Origin: Cyprinodon diabolis
Lineage: Eukaryota; Chordata; Actinopteri; Cyprinodontiformes; Cyprinodontidae
Reading direction: 5' to 3'
Assembly (NCBI GenBank): GCA_030533445.1
Contig: JARPUW010000260.1
Location: forward strand, 124,001 to 188,000
Length of the DNA stretch: 64,000 nt
Part shown: positions 45,858 to 59,216 of the stretch, piece after piece
Layout: every line of letters starts with the position of its first letter
How positions within the stretch are numbered: position 1 is the first letter of the stretch
The notes under the pieces: generated by a model
Told to the model about the DNA's origin: nothing
The model's input: the letters and a program-made list of their open reading frames with translations, nothing else
Database searches by the model: none
Translations under genes and position numbers: made by a program

Positions 45858-48800
45858 CCCCATTCATTTCCTATGGGATTTTTTTGCGACGTTTTCGCTA
45901 ATAATTCGCAAACCTTCGGACTAATGAGAAAGTTTTATACAAGCACACATCACCCCATTGGTCCCGACGCGTGTGCCAACTTTGGGCCCGATCCGCCAAA
46001 CCGTGCGGGACTAGTTACGTGCCGAAGTTTTGGGTATACGGGAGAATTATAATAACTAGAAAATTTCTAAAGAAATTTTGAGGGGGGCCACCTACTGCCC
46101 GTCTGGGGAACCGGGCCAATACGGCCCTGGCAAGTGACGTCGGGGCTCCCCAGACCAACTGCTTACGCCTTTGAGGGCTGCTGAGGGAAGGAAAGAGGGC
46201 AAGTTCATGGGCAAAGAGAGCTGTGTGCCACTTGTGCTGAAATCTGGGAAATAGACGTGCACAGCGTATGATGCACAAGGGTAATATGGGTTGTCCATAT
46301 TGAAACACAGTGGGTAAAGCCCAGTTGGCGGGCTTCGCCCGCCTGCTGGGAGCCATCTCAGTGAAGAAAAAAATCACCAATGGCGGGCTCTGCCCGCCTT
46401 CTAAGAGCCATTGCAGTGATGAAATCACCAATGGCGGGCTCCGCCCGCCTGCTAAGAGCCATTGCAGTGATGTAATCACCAATGGCAATGAGCAATATGC
46501 CAGAATGTATGAGTGTGTATAAGGAAGAGGCTTTTATTCTGTAGAGTCCTTGTAGTCTTATTTTGAAAGTCTATCATGAATGTGCATCAAAAGATGGGTC
46601 ACGCCCAGCAGTGATATAGAATCCATTTCCAAATGTTAAATCACTGGTTTTCCATGTTATTAGGTGAATAGTTGCTGTATTACAGAGTAAATGGGAGACT
46701 TTTATTGTGAAATTTGCTCTGGGGTGTGTTTTGAAAAGGTCACTAGAGTGTAATAAAAACAACCTGGAAGAGTTTGGGTCATAATGTTGAGCCATTTGCA
46801 TCAATTAATGCATTAGTATAATCTAGAGGCTTTTATTTTGTAGGGTCCCTGGAGTCTTATTTTGAAAGTCCAACAGAGTTGTGTTTATAGAAAATGTTCA
46901 GACCCGTCAATGATAGTTGATTACTTTCCAATCGTTAAATCACTCTTTTTCCATGTTATTAGGGCAGTAGATGAAGCGGAAATGGGAGGCTTTTATTTTG
47001 AAATTTGCTATAGGGTGTGTTTTAAACAGTCTCCTAGAGTCTATTCTCTAAAACGGGGTTGAGTTTCGGTCATAATGTTGAGCCATATAGGGCAATAAAT
47101 ATATGTAAAAAATATAGAGGCTTTTATTTTGTAGGGTCCCTGGAGTCTTATTTTGAAAGTCTATCAGTGCTGAGTGGCAAGGGAAGTGTCATGGACAGCA
47201 GTCATATAGTATCCATTTCCCAATGTTAAATCAGTCCTTTCACCCTCCATTAGATTAATATGTGCTGTTTAAAACAGCAGAGGTAAAATCTATTTGAAGC
47301 TTGGTAACCTTGACAACGCTTAACGAGCCTCTCACTGACACAGACAACAGCTGCACTCACTATTGGTTTCTTCTTCCCAGGCTTTTTTGTATGGGAAGAA
47401 CGGCACCGAACAAACGACTACTCATCAAAAACCGTATGAGTTATTCAAAAAACATTTTCACCATGAGCATCAGCAATCCTTCGACTCCAACTATACCAAC
47501 TTTGGTGTATGTGTGTCATTCAGAAAAATATTTATGACGAGTTGAAAACACATAGTCTGATTCGTTTCTCTCCCATCTTCAGCTCAAAAAGAATAGAGAA
47601 AGGCTGAAACTCTCATCGACTTTAGGTTGGTCTGGAGGGTTTTTAAGGAAAAGTATTAATCCTACCGTAATTCCGAAGACATTGTGTGAGTCCAGAGGTT
47701 TCAGTCTACAAACTGACCAAAAATGGTGACTGTAGCTCCAAATATGTGGCCGTGAGGGCGAGAATAAGATGTTTGATCTTAAAAAAATGGCCGCCTCACA
47801 CTAAGATTTCAGCAGCTGCACTCTAGCAGGCTGCTGCAGAAGCTAACTGTCAGCTAGCTTCCAGGTGCTTACCCTCCGAACAAACGACTGCTGAGCAAAA
47901 ACCGTAAAAGATATCTGAAAAATTCTTTCAGTGAAAGCAACATCTATCCTTTGTCTCAGACTGGGGTAACCTTCATGTCTGTAGGTCTTTCACAACCCAA
48001 AACGAAGCACAAACAAAATGGTTGGCCCACCTGCTCCTCCCTTTGTTTGAACTGCAGGACCTCACTCTCACTCACCTTTTAGCTGCTAAAGCACCCCTCC
48101 GAACAAACCACTGCTGAGTAAAAACCGTAAAAGGTATCTGAAAAATTCTTTTTATCTAAGCTACAGCTATATCTTGTCTTCAATTGGAGTAACTTTCATG
48201 GCTGTAGGTCATCTACAAACTGAATGGGAAGAGAAAGAAAAAGAAAAAACGTTTCATCACACCTAAGCTTCTAATTGAGCTAGCTGCAGCAGGTCACTGT
48301 CACTCAGCTTTCAGGTGCTTAAAATGTCCTCCGAACAAACGACTGCTGAGCAAAAACCGTATGAGTTATTCAAAAAATTTTTTCACCGTGAGCGTCAGTC
48401 ATCCTTCGACTCCAACTATGCCAACTTTGGTGTATGTGTGTCATTCAGAAAAATATTTATGACGAGTTTAAAACACATAGTCTGATTCGTTTTTCTCCCC
48501 TCTTCTGCTCCAAAACCAATGAAAAACGGCTCTGATTTTCATCGACTTTAGGTCGGTCTGGAGGGTTTTTAAGGAAAAGTATTAATCCTACCGTAATTCA
48601 GAAGATATTGTGTGGGTCCAGAGATTTCAGTCTACAAACTGACCAAAAATGGTGACTCTAGCTATAAATATGTGGCCGTGAGGGCGAGTTTAAAATGTTT
48701 TTTTGTGTTTAAAAAACGCCTGCCTCACACTCTAGCTTTTCAGTTGCTCCACTCTAGCAGGCTGGATTTTGCTAAAACTTTGTGGCGCTTGAGGTCTGAT

Positions 48801-48948
48801 TATACAAAAACCGTAGCAGTTATCAACATACCGTCTTCAGTTTTAAATAGACGAAGGATTTATCTACAAACTGAGCTTCAAACTGTTTTTCTAGGTGAAT
48901 GTATGCCGACACAGTGAAGTGCTGTTTTTTATGCTTTTTTTTTCCTCT
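45858..48948 (+). repeat. Macrosatellite unit U15 (family E)
   Basis: Shortest complete unit, 3,091 bp: no hairpin module and only three palindromes (a 78-bp loss like U11). It carries every family E mark of U10 at offset 16,034, for example C at 47067 in GAGTTTCGGTC. Its first ~190 bp is instead of the ACGTGCCG type that follows family C units. Confidence 0.95.
46327..46485. repeat. GC-palindrome minisatellite, U15 (3 palindromes)
   Basis: Same 78-bp loss and the same join (GATGTAATCACC to AATGGC) as U11, but on a family E background with CTGCTGGGAG. Confidence 0.9.
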
Positions 48949-49139
48949 CCCCATTCATTTCCTATGGGATTTTTTTGCGACGTTTTCGCTAATAATTCGC
49001 AAACCTTCGGACTAATGAGAAAGTTTTATACAAGCACACATCACCCCATTGGTCCCGACGCGTGTGCCAACTTTGGGCCCGATCCGCCAAACCGTGCGGG
49101 ACTAGTTACGCGCCGAAGTTTTGGGTATACGGGAGAATT

Positions 49140-49212
49140 ATAATAATAATACGCGGAATAAATATGTGCAATAGTAGTAGGTGGGCCATGCCTTCGGCAT
49201 GTGGCCCCCCAA
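49140..49212. repeat. AAT tract + hairpin module, U16 (1 copy)
   Basis: One core at 49151-49212 after the short AAT tract, exactly 16,034 bp from the U11 copy. Confidence 0.9.
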
Positions 49213-49483
49213 CTAGAAAATTTCTAAAGAAATTTTGAGGGGGGCCACCTACTGCCCGTCTGGGGAACAGGGCCAATACGGCCCTGGCAAGTGATGTCGG
49301 GGCTCCCCAGACCAACTGCTTACGCCTTTGAGGGCTGCTGAGGGAAGGAAAGAGGGCTAGGTCATGGGCAAAGAGAGCTGTGTGCCACTTGTGCTGAAAT
49401 CTGGGAAATAGACGTGCACAGCGTATGATGCAAAAGGGTAATATGGGTTGTCCATATTGAACCGCAGTGGGTAAAGCTCAGTT

Positions 49484-49591
49484 GGTGGGCTCCGCCCGCC
49501 TGCTAGGAGCCCTTGCAGCGATGAAAAAAATCACCAATGGCGGGCTCTGCCCGCCTGCTAAGAGCCATTGCAGTGATGAAATCACCAATGG
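49484..49591. repeat. GC-palindrome minisatellite, U16 (2 palindromes)
   Basis: Smallest form: one imperfect (GGTGGGC) and one perfect palindrome. Two 51-bp monomers are missing compared with U2 and U19. The end reads GAAATCACCAATGG, not GAAATTACAAATGG. Confidence 0.9.
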
Positions 49592-52053
49592 CAATGAGCA
49601 ATATGCCAGAATGTATGAGTGTGTATAAGGAAGAGGCTTTTATTCTGTAGAGTCCCTGGAGTCTTATTTTGAAAGTCTATCATGGAAGTGCATCTAAAGA
49701 TGGGTCATGCCCAGCAGTTATATAGAATCAATTTCCAAATGTTAAATCACTGGTTTTCCATGTTATTAGGTGAATAGTTGCTGTATTACAGAGTAAATGG
49801 GAGACTTTTATTGTGAAATTTGCTCTGGGTGTGTTTTGAAAAGGTCACTAGAGTCTAATAAAAACAACCTGGAAGAGTTTGGGTCATAATGTTGAGCCAT
49901 TTGCATCAATTAATGCATTAGTATAATCTAGAGGCTTTTATTTTGTAGGGTCGCTGGAGTCTTATTTTGAAAGTCCAACAGAGTTGTGTTTATAGAAAAT
50001 GTTCAGACCCGTCAATGATAGTTGATTACTTTCCAATCGTTAAATCACTGTTTTTCCATGTTATTAGGGCAGTAGATGAAGCGGAAATGGGAGGCTTTTA
50101 TTTTGAAATTTGCTATAGGGTGTGTTTTAAACAGTCTCCTAGAGTCTATTCTCTAAAACGGGGTTGAGTTTGGGTCATAATATTGAGCCATATAGGGCAA
50201 TAAATATATGTAAAAAATATAGAGGCTTTTATTTTGTAGGGTCCCTGGAGTCTTATTTTGAAAGTCTATCAGTGCTGAGTGGCAAGGGAAGTGTCCTGGA
50301 CAGCAGTCATATAGTATCCATTTCCCAATGTTAAATCAGTCCTTTCACCCTCCATTAGATTAATATGTGCTGTTTAAAACAGCAGAGGTAAAATCTGTTT
50401 GAAGCTTGGTAACCTTGACAACGCTTAACGAGCCTCTCACTGACACAGACAACAGCTGCACTCACTATTGGTTTCTTCTTCCCAGGCTTTTTTGTATGGG
50501 AAGAACGGCAACGAAAACAAACGACTACTGATCAAAAACCGTATGAGTTATTCAAAAAACATTTTCACCATGAGCATCAGCAATCCTTCGACTCCAAGTA
50601 TACCAACTTTGGTGTATGTGTGTCATTCAGAACAATATTTATGACGACTTGAAAACACATAGTCTGATTCGTTTCTCTTCCATCTTCAGCTCAAAAAGAA
50701 TGGAGAAAGGCTGAAACTCATCGACTTTAGGTTGGTCTGGAGGGTTTTTAAGGAAAAGTATTAATCCTACCGTAATTCCGAAGACATTGTGTGAGTCCAG
50801 AGGTTTCAGTCTACAAACTGACCAAAAATGGTGACTGTAGCTCCAAATATGTGGCCGTGAGGGCGAGAATAAGATGTTTGATCTTAAAAAAATGGCCGCC
50901 TCACACTAAGATTTCAGCAGCTGCACTCTAGCAGGCTGCTGCAGAAGCTAACTGTCAGCTAGCTTCCAGGTGCTTACCCTCCGAACAAACGACTGCTGAG
51001 CAAAAACCGTAAAAGATATCTGAAAAATTCTTTCAGTGAAAGCAACATCTATCCTTTGTCTCAGACTGGGGTAACCTTCATGTCTGTAGGTCTTTCACAA
51101 CCCAAAACGAAGCACAAACAAAATGGTTGGCCCACCTGCTCCTCCCTTTGTTTGAACTGCAGGACCTCACTCTCACTCACCTTTTAGCTGCTAAAGCACC
51201 CCTCCGAACAAACGACTGCTGAGTAAAAACCGTAAAAGGTGTCTGAAAAATTCTTTTTATCTAAGCGACAGCTATATCTTGTCTTCAATTGGAGTAACTT
51301 TCATGGCTGTAGGTCATCTACAAACTGAATGGGAAGAGAAAGAAAAAGAAAAAACGTTTCATCACACCTAAGCTTCTAATTGAGCTAGCTGCAGCAGGTC
51401 ACTGTCACTCAGCTTTCAGGTGCTTAAAATGTCCTCCGAACAAACGACTGCTGAGCAAAAACCGTATGAGTTATTCAAAAATTTTTTTCACCGTGAGCGT
51501 CAGTCATCCTTCGACTCCAACTATGCCAACTTTGGTGTATGTGTGTCATTCAGAAAAATATTTATGACGAGTTTAAAACACATAGTCGGATTCGTTTTTC
51601 TCCCCTCTTCTGCTCCAAAACCAATGAAAAACGGCTCTGATTTTCATCGACTTTAGGTCGGTCTGGAGGGTTTTTAAGGAAAAGTATTAATCCTACCGTA
51701 ATTCCGAAGATATTGTGTGGGTCCAGAGATTTCAGTCTACAAACTGACCAAAAATGGTGACTCTAGCTATAAATATGTGGCCGTGAGGGCGAGTTTAAAA
51801 TGTTTTTTTGTGTTTAAAAAACGCCTGCCTCACACTCTAGCTTTTCAGTTGCTCCACTCTAGCAGGCTGGATTTTGCTAAAACTTTGTGGCGCTTGAGGT
51901 CTGATTATACAAAAACCGTAGCAGTTATCAACATACCGTCTTCAGTTTTAAATAGACGAAGGATTTATCTACAAACTGAGCTTCAAACTGTTTTTCTAGG
52001 TGAATGTATGGCGACACAGTGAAGTGCTGTTTTTTATGCTTTTTTTTTCCTCT

Positions 52054-55000
52054 CCCCATTCATTTCCTATGGGATTTTTTTGCGACGTTTTCGCTAATAA
52101 TTCGCAAACCTTCGGACTAATGAGAAAGTTTTATACAAGCACACATCACCCCATTGGTCCCGACGCGTGTGCCAACTTTGGGCCCGATCCGCCAAACCGT
52201 GCGGGACTAGTTACGTGCCGAAGTTTTGGGTATACGGGAGAATTATAATAACTAGAAAATTTCTAAAGAAATTTTGAGGGGGGCCACCTACTGCCCGTCT
52301 GGGGAACCGGGCCAATACGGCCCTGGCAAGTGACGTCGGGGCTCCCCAGACCAACTGCTTACGCCTTTGAGGGCTGCTGAGGGAAGGAAAGAGGGCAAGT
52401 TCATGGGCAAAGAGAGCTGTGTGCCACTTGTGCTGAAATCTGGGAAATAGACGTGCACAGCGTATGATGCACAAGGGTAATATGGGTTGTCCATATTGAA
52501 ACACAGTGGGTAAAGCCCAGTTGGCGGGCTTCGCCCGCCTGCTAGGAGCCATCTCAGTGAAGAAAAAAATCACCAATGGCGGGCTCTGCCCGCCTTCTAA
52601 GAGCCATTGCAGTGATGAAATCACCAATGGCGGGCTCCGCCCGCCTGCTAAGAGCCATTGCAGTGATGTAATCACCTTTGGCGGGCTCCGCCCGCCTGTT
52701 ACCATTGGCGGGCTCCGCCCGCCTTCTAAGAGCCATTGCAGTGATGAAATCACCAATGGCAATGAGCAATATGCCAGAATGTATGAGTGTGTATAAGGAA
52801 GAGGCTTTTATTCTGTAGAGTCCTTGTAGTCTTATTTTGAAAGTCTATCATGAATGTGCATCAAAAGATGGGTCACGCCCAGCAGTGATATAGAATCCAT
52901 TTCCAAATGTTAAATCACTGGTTTTCCATGTTATTAGGTGAATAGTTGCTGTATTACAGAGTAAATGGGAGACTTTTATTGTGAAATTTGCTCTGGGGTG
53001 TGTTTTGAAAAGGTCACTAGAGTCTAATAAAAACAACCTGGAAGAGTTTGGGTCATAATGTTGAGCCATTTGCATCAATTAATGCATTAGTATAATCTAG
53101 AGGCTTTTATTTTGTAGGGTCGCTGGAGTCTTATTTTGAAAGTCCAACAGAGTTGTGTTTATGGAAAATGTTCAGACCCGTCAATGATAGTTGATTACTT
53201 TCCAATTGTTAAATCACTCTTTTTCCATGTTATTAGGGCAGTAGATGAAGCGGAAATGGGAGGCTTTTATTTTGAAATTTGCTATAGGGTGTGTTTTAAA
53301 CAGTCTCCTAGAGTCTATTCTCTAAAACGGGGTTGAGTTTGGGTCATAATGTTGAGCCATATAGGGCAATAAATATATGTAAAAAATATAGAGGCTTTTA
53401 TTTTGTAGGGTCCCTGGAGTCTTATTTTGAAAGTCTATCAGTGCTGAGTGGCAAGGGAAGTGTCATGGACAGCAGTCATATAGTATCCATTTCCCAATGT
53501 TAAATCAGTCCTTTCACCCTCCATTAGATTAATATGTGCTGTTTAAAACAGCAGAGGTAAAATCTGTTTGAAGCTTGGTAACCTTGACAACGCTTAACGA
53601 GCCTCTCACTGACACAGACAACAGCTGCACTCACTATTGGTTTCTTCTTCCCAGGCTTTTTTGTATGGGAAGAACGGCACCGAACAAACGACTACTGATC
53701 AAAAACCGTATGAGTTATTCAAAAAACATTTTCACCATGAGCATCAGCAATCCTTCGACTCCAACTATACCAACTTTGGTGTATGTGTGTCATTCAGAAA
53801 AATATTTATGACGAGTTGAAAACACATAGTCTGATTCGTTTCTCTCCCATCTTCAGCTCAAAAAGAATAGAGAAAGGCTGAAACTCTCATCGACTTTAGG
53901 TTGGTCTGGAGGGTTTTTAAGGAAAAGTATTAATCCTACCGTAATTCTGAAGACATTGTGTGAATCCAGAGGTTTCAGTCTACAAACTGACCAAAAATGG
54001 TGACTGTAGCTCCAAATATGTGGCCGTGAGGGCGAGAATAAGATGTTTGATCTGAAAAAAATGGCCGCCTCACACTAAGATTTCAGCAGCTGCACTCTAG
54101 CAGGCTGCTGCAGAAGCTAACTGTCAGCTAGCTTCCAGGTGCTTACCCTCCGAACAAACGACTGCTGAGCAAAAACCGTAAAAGATATCTGAAAAATTCT
54201 TTCAGTGAAAGCAACATCTATCCTTTGTCTCAGACTGGGGTAACCTTCATGTCTGTAGGTCTTTCACAACCCAAAACGAAGCACAAACAAAATGGTTGGC
54301 CCACCTGCTCCTCCCTTTCTTTTAACTGCAGGACCTCACTCTCACTCACCTTTTAGCTGCTAAAGCACCCCTCCGAACAAACGACTGCTGAGTAAAAACC
54401 GTAAAAGGTATCTGAAAAATTCTTTTTATCTAAGCGACAGCTATATCTTGTCTTCGATTGGAGTAACTTTCATGGCTGTAGGTCATCTACAAACTGAATG
54501 GGAAGAGAAAGAAAAAGAAAAAACGTTTCATCACACCTAAGCTTCTAATTGAGCTAGCTGCAGCAGGTCACTGTCACTCAGCTTTCAGGTGCTTAAAATG
54601 TCCTCCGAACAAACGACTGCTGAGCAAAAACCGTATGAGTTATTCAAAAAAATTTTTCACCGTGAGCGTCAGTCATCCTTCGACTCCAACTATGCCAACT
54701 TTGGTGTATGTGTGTCATTCAGAAAAATATTTATGACGAGTTTAAAACACATAGTCTGATTCGTTTTTCTCCCCTCTTCTGCTCCAAAACCAATGAAAAA
54801 CGGCTCTGATTTTCATCGACTTTAGGTCGGTCTGGAGGGTTTTTAAGGAAAAGTATTAATCCTACCGTAATTCCGAAGATATTGTGTGGGTCCAGAGATT
54901 TCAGTCTACAAACTGACCAAAAATGGTGACTCTAGCTATAAATATGTGGCCGTGAGGGCGAGTTTAAAATGTTTTTTTGTGTTTAAAAAACGCCTGCCTC

Positions 55001-55222
55001 ACACTCTAGCTTTTCAGTTGCTCCACTCTAGCAGGCTGGATTTTGCTAAAACTTTGTGGTGCTTGAGGTCTGATTATACAAAAACCGTAGCAGTTATCAA
55101 CATACCGTCTTCAGTTTTAAATAGACGAAGGATTTATCTACAAACTGAGCTTCAAACTGTTTTTCTAGGTGAATGTATGCCGACACAGTGAAGTGCTGTT
55201 TTTTATGCTTTTTTTTTCCTCT
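52054..55222 (+). repeat. Macrosatellite unit U17 (family D)
   Basis: Complete unit of 3,169 bp without a hairpin module and with five intact palindromes. Family D marks in its right half (GATCTGAAAAAAATGG near 54049, CTTTCTTTTAACTGC near 54315). Private changes: TTATGGAAAATG near 53160, CCAATTGTTAAATC near 53202, TAATTCTGAAG near 53942, GTGTGAATCC near 53958 and TTTGTGGTGCTTG near 55053. Confidence 0.95.
52523..52759. repeat. GC-palindrome minisatellite, U17 (5 palindromes)
   Basis: All five palindromes intact, in the same layout as U1. Confidence 0.9.
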
Positions 55223-55413
55223 CCCCATTCATTTCCTATGGGATTTTTTTGCGACGTTTTCACTAATAATTCGCAAACCTTCGGACTAATGAGAAAGTTT
55301 TATACAAGCACACATCACCCCATTGGTCCCGACGCGTGTGCCAACTTTGGGCCCGATCCGCCAAACCGTGCGGGACTAGTTACGCGCCGAAGTTTTGGGT
55401 ATACGGGAGAATT

Positions 55414-55492
55414 ATAATAATAATAATAATACGCGGAATAAATATGTGCAATAGTAGTAGGTGGGCCATGCCTTCGGCATGTGGCCCCCCAA
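55414..55492. repeat. AAT tract + hairpin module, U18 (1 copy)
   Basis: One core at 55431-55492 after the long AAT tract. Confidence 0.9.
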
Positions 55493-55763
55493 CTAGAAAA
55501 TTTCTAAAGAAATTTTGAGGGGGGCCACCTACTGCCCGTCTGGGGAACCGGGCCAATACGGCCCTGGCAAGTGACGTCGGGGCTCCCCAGACCAACTGCT
55601 TACGCCTTTGAGGGCTGCTGAGGGAAGGAAAGAGGGCAAGTTCATGGGCAAAGAGAGCTGTGTGCCACTTGTGCTGAAATCTGGGAAATAGACGTGCACA
55701 GCGTATGATGCACAAGGGTAATATGGGTTGTCCATATTGAAACACAGTGGGTAAAGCCCAGTT

Positions 55764-56000
55764 GGCGGGCTTCGCCCGCCTGCTAGGAGCCATCTCAGTG
55801 AAGAAAAAAATCACCAATGGCGGGCTCTGCCCGCCTTCTAAGAGCCATTGCAGTGATGAAATCACCAATGGCGGGCTCCGCCCGCCTGCTAAGAGCCATT
55901 GCAGTGATGTAATCACCTTTGGCGGGCTCCGCCCGCCTGTTACCATTGGCGGGCTCCGCCCGCCTTCTAAGAGCCATTGCAGTGATGAAATCACCAATGG
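55764..56000. repeat. GC-palindrome minisatellite, U18 (5 palindromes)
   Basis: All five palindromes intact, without the GGTTCC variant of U5 and U6. Confidence 0.9.
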
Positions 56001-58653
56001 CAATGAGCAATATGCCAGAATGTATGAGTGTGTATAAGGAAGAGGCTTTTATTCTGTAGAGTCCTTGTAGTCTTATTTTGAAAGTCTATCATGAATGTGC
56101 ATCAAAAGATGGGTCACGCCCAGCAGTGATATAGAATCCATTTCCAAATGTTAAATCACTGGTTTTCCATGTTATTAGGTGAATAGTTGCTGTATTACAG
56201 AGTAAATGGGAGACTTTTATTGTGAAATTTGCTCTGGGTGTGTTTTGAAAAGGTCACTAGAGTCTAATAAAAACAACCTGGAAGAGTTTGGGTCATAATG
56301 TTGAGCCATTTGCATCAATTAATGCATTAGTATAATCTAGAGGCTTTTATTTTGTAGGGTCCCTGGAGTCTTATTTTGAAAGTCCAACAGAGTTGTGTTT
56401 ATAGAAAATGTTCAGACCCGTCAATGATAGTTGATTACTTTCCAATCGTTAAATCACTCTTTTTCCATGTTATTAGGGCAGTAGATGAAGCGGAAATGGG
56501 AGGCTTTTATTTTGAAATTTGCTACAGGGTGTGTTTTAAACAGTCTCCTAGAGTCTATTCTCTAAAACGGGGTTGAGTTTGGGTCATAATGTTGAGCCAT
56601 ATAGGGCAATAAATATATGTAAAAAATATAGAGGCTTTTATTTTGTAGGGTCCCTGGAGTCTTATTTTGAAAGTCTATCAGTGCTGAGTGGCAAGGGAAG
56701 TGTCATGGACAGCAGTCATATAGTATCCATTTCCCAATGTTAAATCAGTCCTTTCACCCTCCATTAGATTAATATGTGCTGTTTAAAACAGCAGAGGTAA
56801 AATCTGTTTGAAGCTTGGTAACCTTGACAACGCTTAACGAGCCTCTCACTGACACAGACAACAGCTGCACTCACTATTGGTTTCTTCTTCCCAGGCTTTT
56901 TTGTATGGGAAGAACGGCACCGAACAAACGACTACTGATCAAAAACCGTATGAGTTATTCAAAAAACATTTTCACCATGAGCATCAGCAATCCTTCGACT
57001 CCAACTATACCAACTTTGGTGTATGTGTGTCATTCAGAAAAATATTTATGACGAGTTGAAAACACATAGTCTGATTCGTTTCTCTCCCATCTTCAGCTCA
57101 AAAAGAATAGAGAAAGGCTGAAACTCTCATCGACTTTAGGTTGGTCTGGACGGTTTTTAAGGAAAAGTATTAATCCTACCGTAATTCCGAAGACATTGTG
57201 TGAGTCCAGAGGTTTCAGTCTACAAACTGACCAAAAATGGTGACTGTAGCTCCAAATATGTGGCCGTGAGGGCGAGAATAACATGTTTGATCTTAAAAGA
57301 ATGGCCGCCTCACACTAAGATTTCAGCAGCTGCACTCTAGCAGGCTGCTGCAGAAGCTAACTGTCAGCTAGCTTCCAGGTGCTTACCCTCCGAACAAACG
57401 ACTGCTGAGCAAAAACCGTAAAAGATATCTGAAAAATTCTTTCAGTGAAAGCAACATCTATCCTTTGTCTCAGACTGGGGTAACCTTCATGTCTGTAGGT
57501 CTTTCACAACCCAAAACGAAGCACAAACAAAATGGTTGGCCCACCTGCTCCTCCCTTTGTTTGAACTGCAGGACCTCACTCTCACTCACCTTTTAGCTGC
57601 TAAAGCACCCCTCCGAACAAACGACTGCTGAGTAAAAACCGTAAAAGGTATCTGAAAAATTATTTTTATCTAAGCGACAGCTATATCTTGTCTTCAATTG
57701 GAGTAACTTTCATGGCTGTAGGTCATCTACAACCTGAATGGGAAGAGAAAGAAAAAGAAAAAACGTTTTGTCACACCTGATCTTCTAATTGAGCTAGCTG
57801 CAGCAGGACACTCTCCCCCAGCTTTCAGCTGCTTAAAATGTCCTCCGAACAAACGACTGCTGAGCAAAAACCGTATGAGTTATTCAAAATATTTTTTCAC
57901 CGTGAGCGTCAGCCATCCTTCGACTCCAACTATGCCAACTTTGGTGTATGTGTGTCATTCAGAAAAATATTTATGACGAGTTTAAAACACATAGTCTGAT
58001 TCGTTTTTCTCCCCTCTTCTGCTCCAAAACCAATGAAAAACGGCTCTGATTTTCATCGACTTTAGGTCGGTCTGGAGGGTTTTTAAGGAAAAGTATTAAT
58101 CCTACCGTAATTCCGAAGATATTGTGTGGGTCCAGAGATTTCAGTCTACAAACTGACCAAAAATGGTGACTCTAGCTATAAATATGTGGCCGTGAGGGCG
58201 AGTTTAAAATGTTTTTTTGTGTTTAAAAAACGCCTGCCTCACACTCTAGCTTTTCAGTTGCTCCACTCTAGCAGGCTGGATTTTGCTAAAACTTTGTGGC
58301 GCTTGAGGTCTGATTATACAAAAACCGTAGCAGTTATCAACATACCGTCTTCAGTTTTAAATAGACGAAGGATTTATCTACAAACTGAGCTTCAAACTGT
58401 TTTTCTAGGTGAATGTATGCCGACACAGTGAAGTGCTGTTTTTTATGCTTTTTTTTTCCTCTCCCCATTCATTTCCTATGGGATTTTTTTGCGACGTTTT
58501 CGCTAATAATTCGCAAACCTTCGGACTAATGAGAAAGTTTTATACAAGCACACATCACCCCATTGGTCCCGACGCGTGTGCCAACTTTGGGCCCGATCCG
58601 CCAAACCGTGCGGGACTAGTTACGTGCCGAAGTTTTGGGTATACGGGAGAATT

Positions 58654-58735
58654 ATAATAATAATAATAATACGCGGAATAAATATGTGCAATAGTAGTAG
58701 GTGGGCCATGCCTTCGGCATGTGGCCCCCCAATAA
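58654..58735. repeat. AAT tract + hairpin module, U19 (1 copy)
   Basis: One core at 58671-58732. Unlike the other copies it is followed by AATAACTAG, not AACTAG, so one extra AAT triplet lies between the module and the A/T hairpin. It could be a remnant of a lost second copy. Confidence 0.9.
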
Positions 58736-59006
58736 CTAGAAAATTTCTAAAGAAATTTTGAGGGGGGCCACCTACTGCCCGTCTGGGGAACAGGGCCAAT
58801 ACGGCCCTGGCAAGTGATGTCGGGGCTCCCCAGACCAACTGCTTACGCCTTTGAGGGCTGCTGAGGGAAGGAAAGAGGGCTAGGTCATGGGCAAAGAGAG
58901 CTGTGTGCCACTTGTGCTGAAATCTGGGAAATAGACGTGCACAGCGTATGATGCAAAAGGGTAATATGGGTTGTCCATATTGAACCACAGTGGGTAAAGC
59001 TCAGTT

Positions 59007-59216
59007 GGGGGGCTCCGCCCGCCTGCTAGGAGCCCTTGCAGCGATGAAAAAAATCACCAATGGCGGGCTCTGCCCGCCTGCTAAGAGCCATTGCAGTGAT
59101 GAAATCACCAATGGCGGGCTCCGCCCGCCTTCTAAGAGCCATTGCAGTGATGAAATCACCAATGGCGGGCTCCGCCCGCCTTCTAAGAGCCATTGCAGTG
59201 ATGAAATTACAAATGG
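59007..59216. repeat. GC-palindrome minisatellite, U19 (4 palindromes)
   Basis: Family B form like U2. The first palindrome is further decayed (GGGGGGCTCCGCCCGCC). It ends GAAATTACAAATGG. Confidence 0.9.

Larger units (their letters stand above)
48949..52053 (+). repeat. Macrosatellite unit U16 (family B)
   Basis: Complete unit of 3,105 bp with one short hairpin module and only two palindromes. Family B marks plus a set shared only with U20 at offset 12,665: GTGTCCTGGACAGC near 50291, GGCAACGAAAACAAACG near 50507, CTCCAAGTATACC near 50592, TTTCTCTTCCATC near 50671 and AAAGGTGTCTG near 51235. Its right part also has the ATAGTCGG change typical of family F. Confidence 0.95.
55223..58462 (+). 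repeat. Macrosatellite unit U18 (family C)
   Basis: Complete unit of 3,240 bp with one hairpin module and five palindromes. Family C marks in B and in the right half (TTTGCTACAGGG near 56518, CTGGACGGTT near 57147, GTTTTGTCACACCTGATC near 57765). Private changes: GTTTTCACTAATAA near 55256 and AATAACATGTTTG near 57277. Confidence 0.95.
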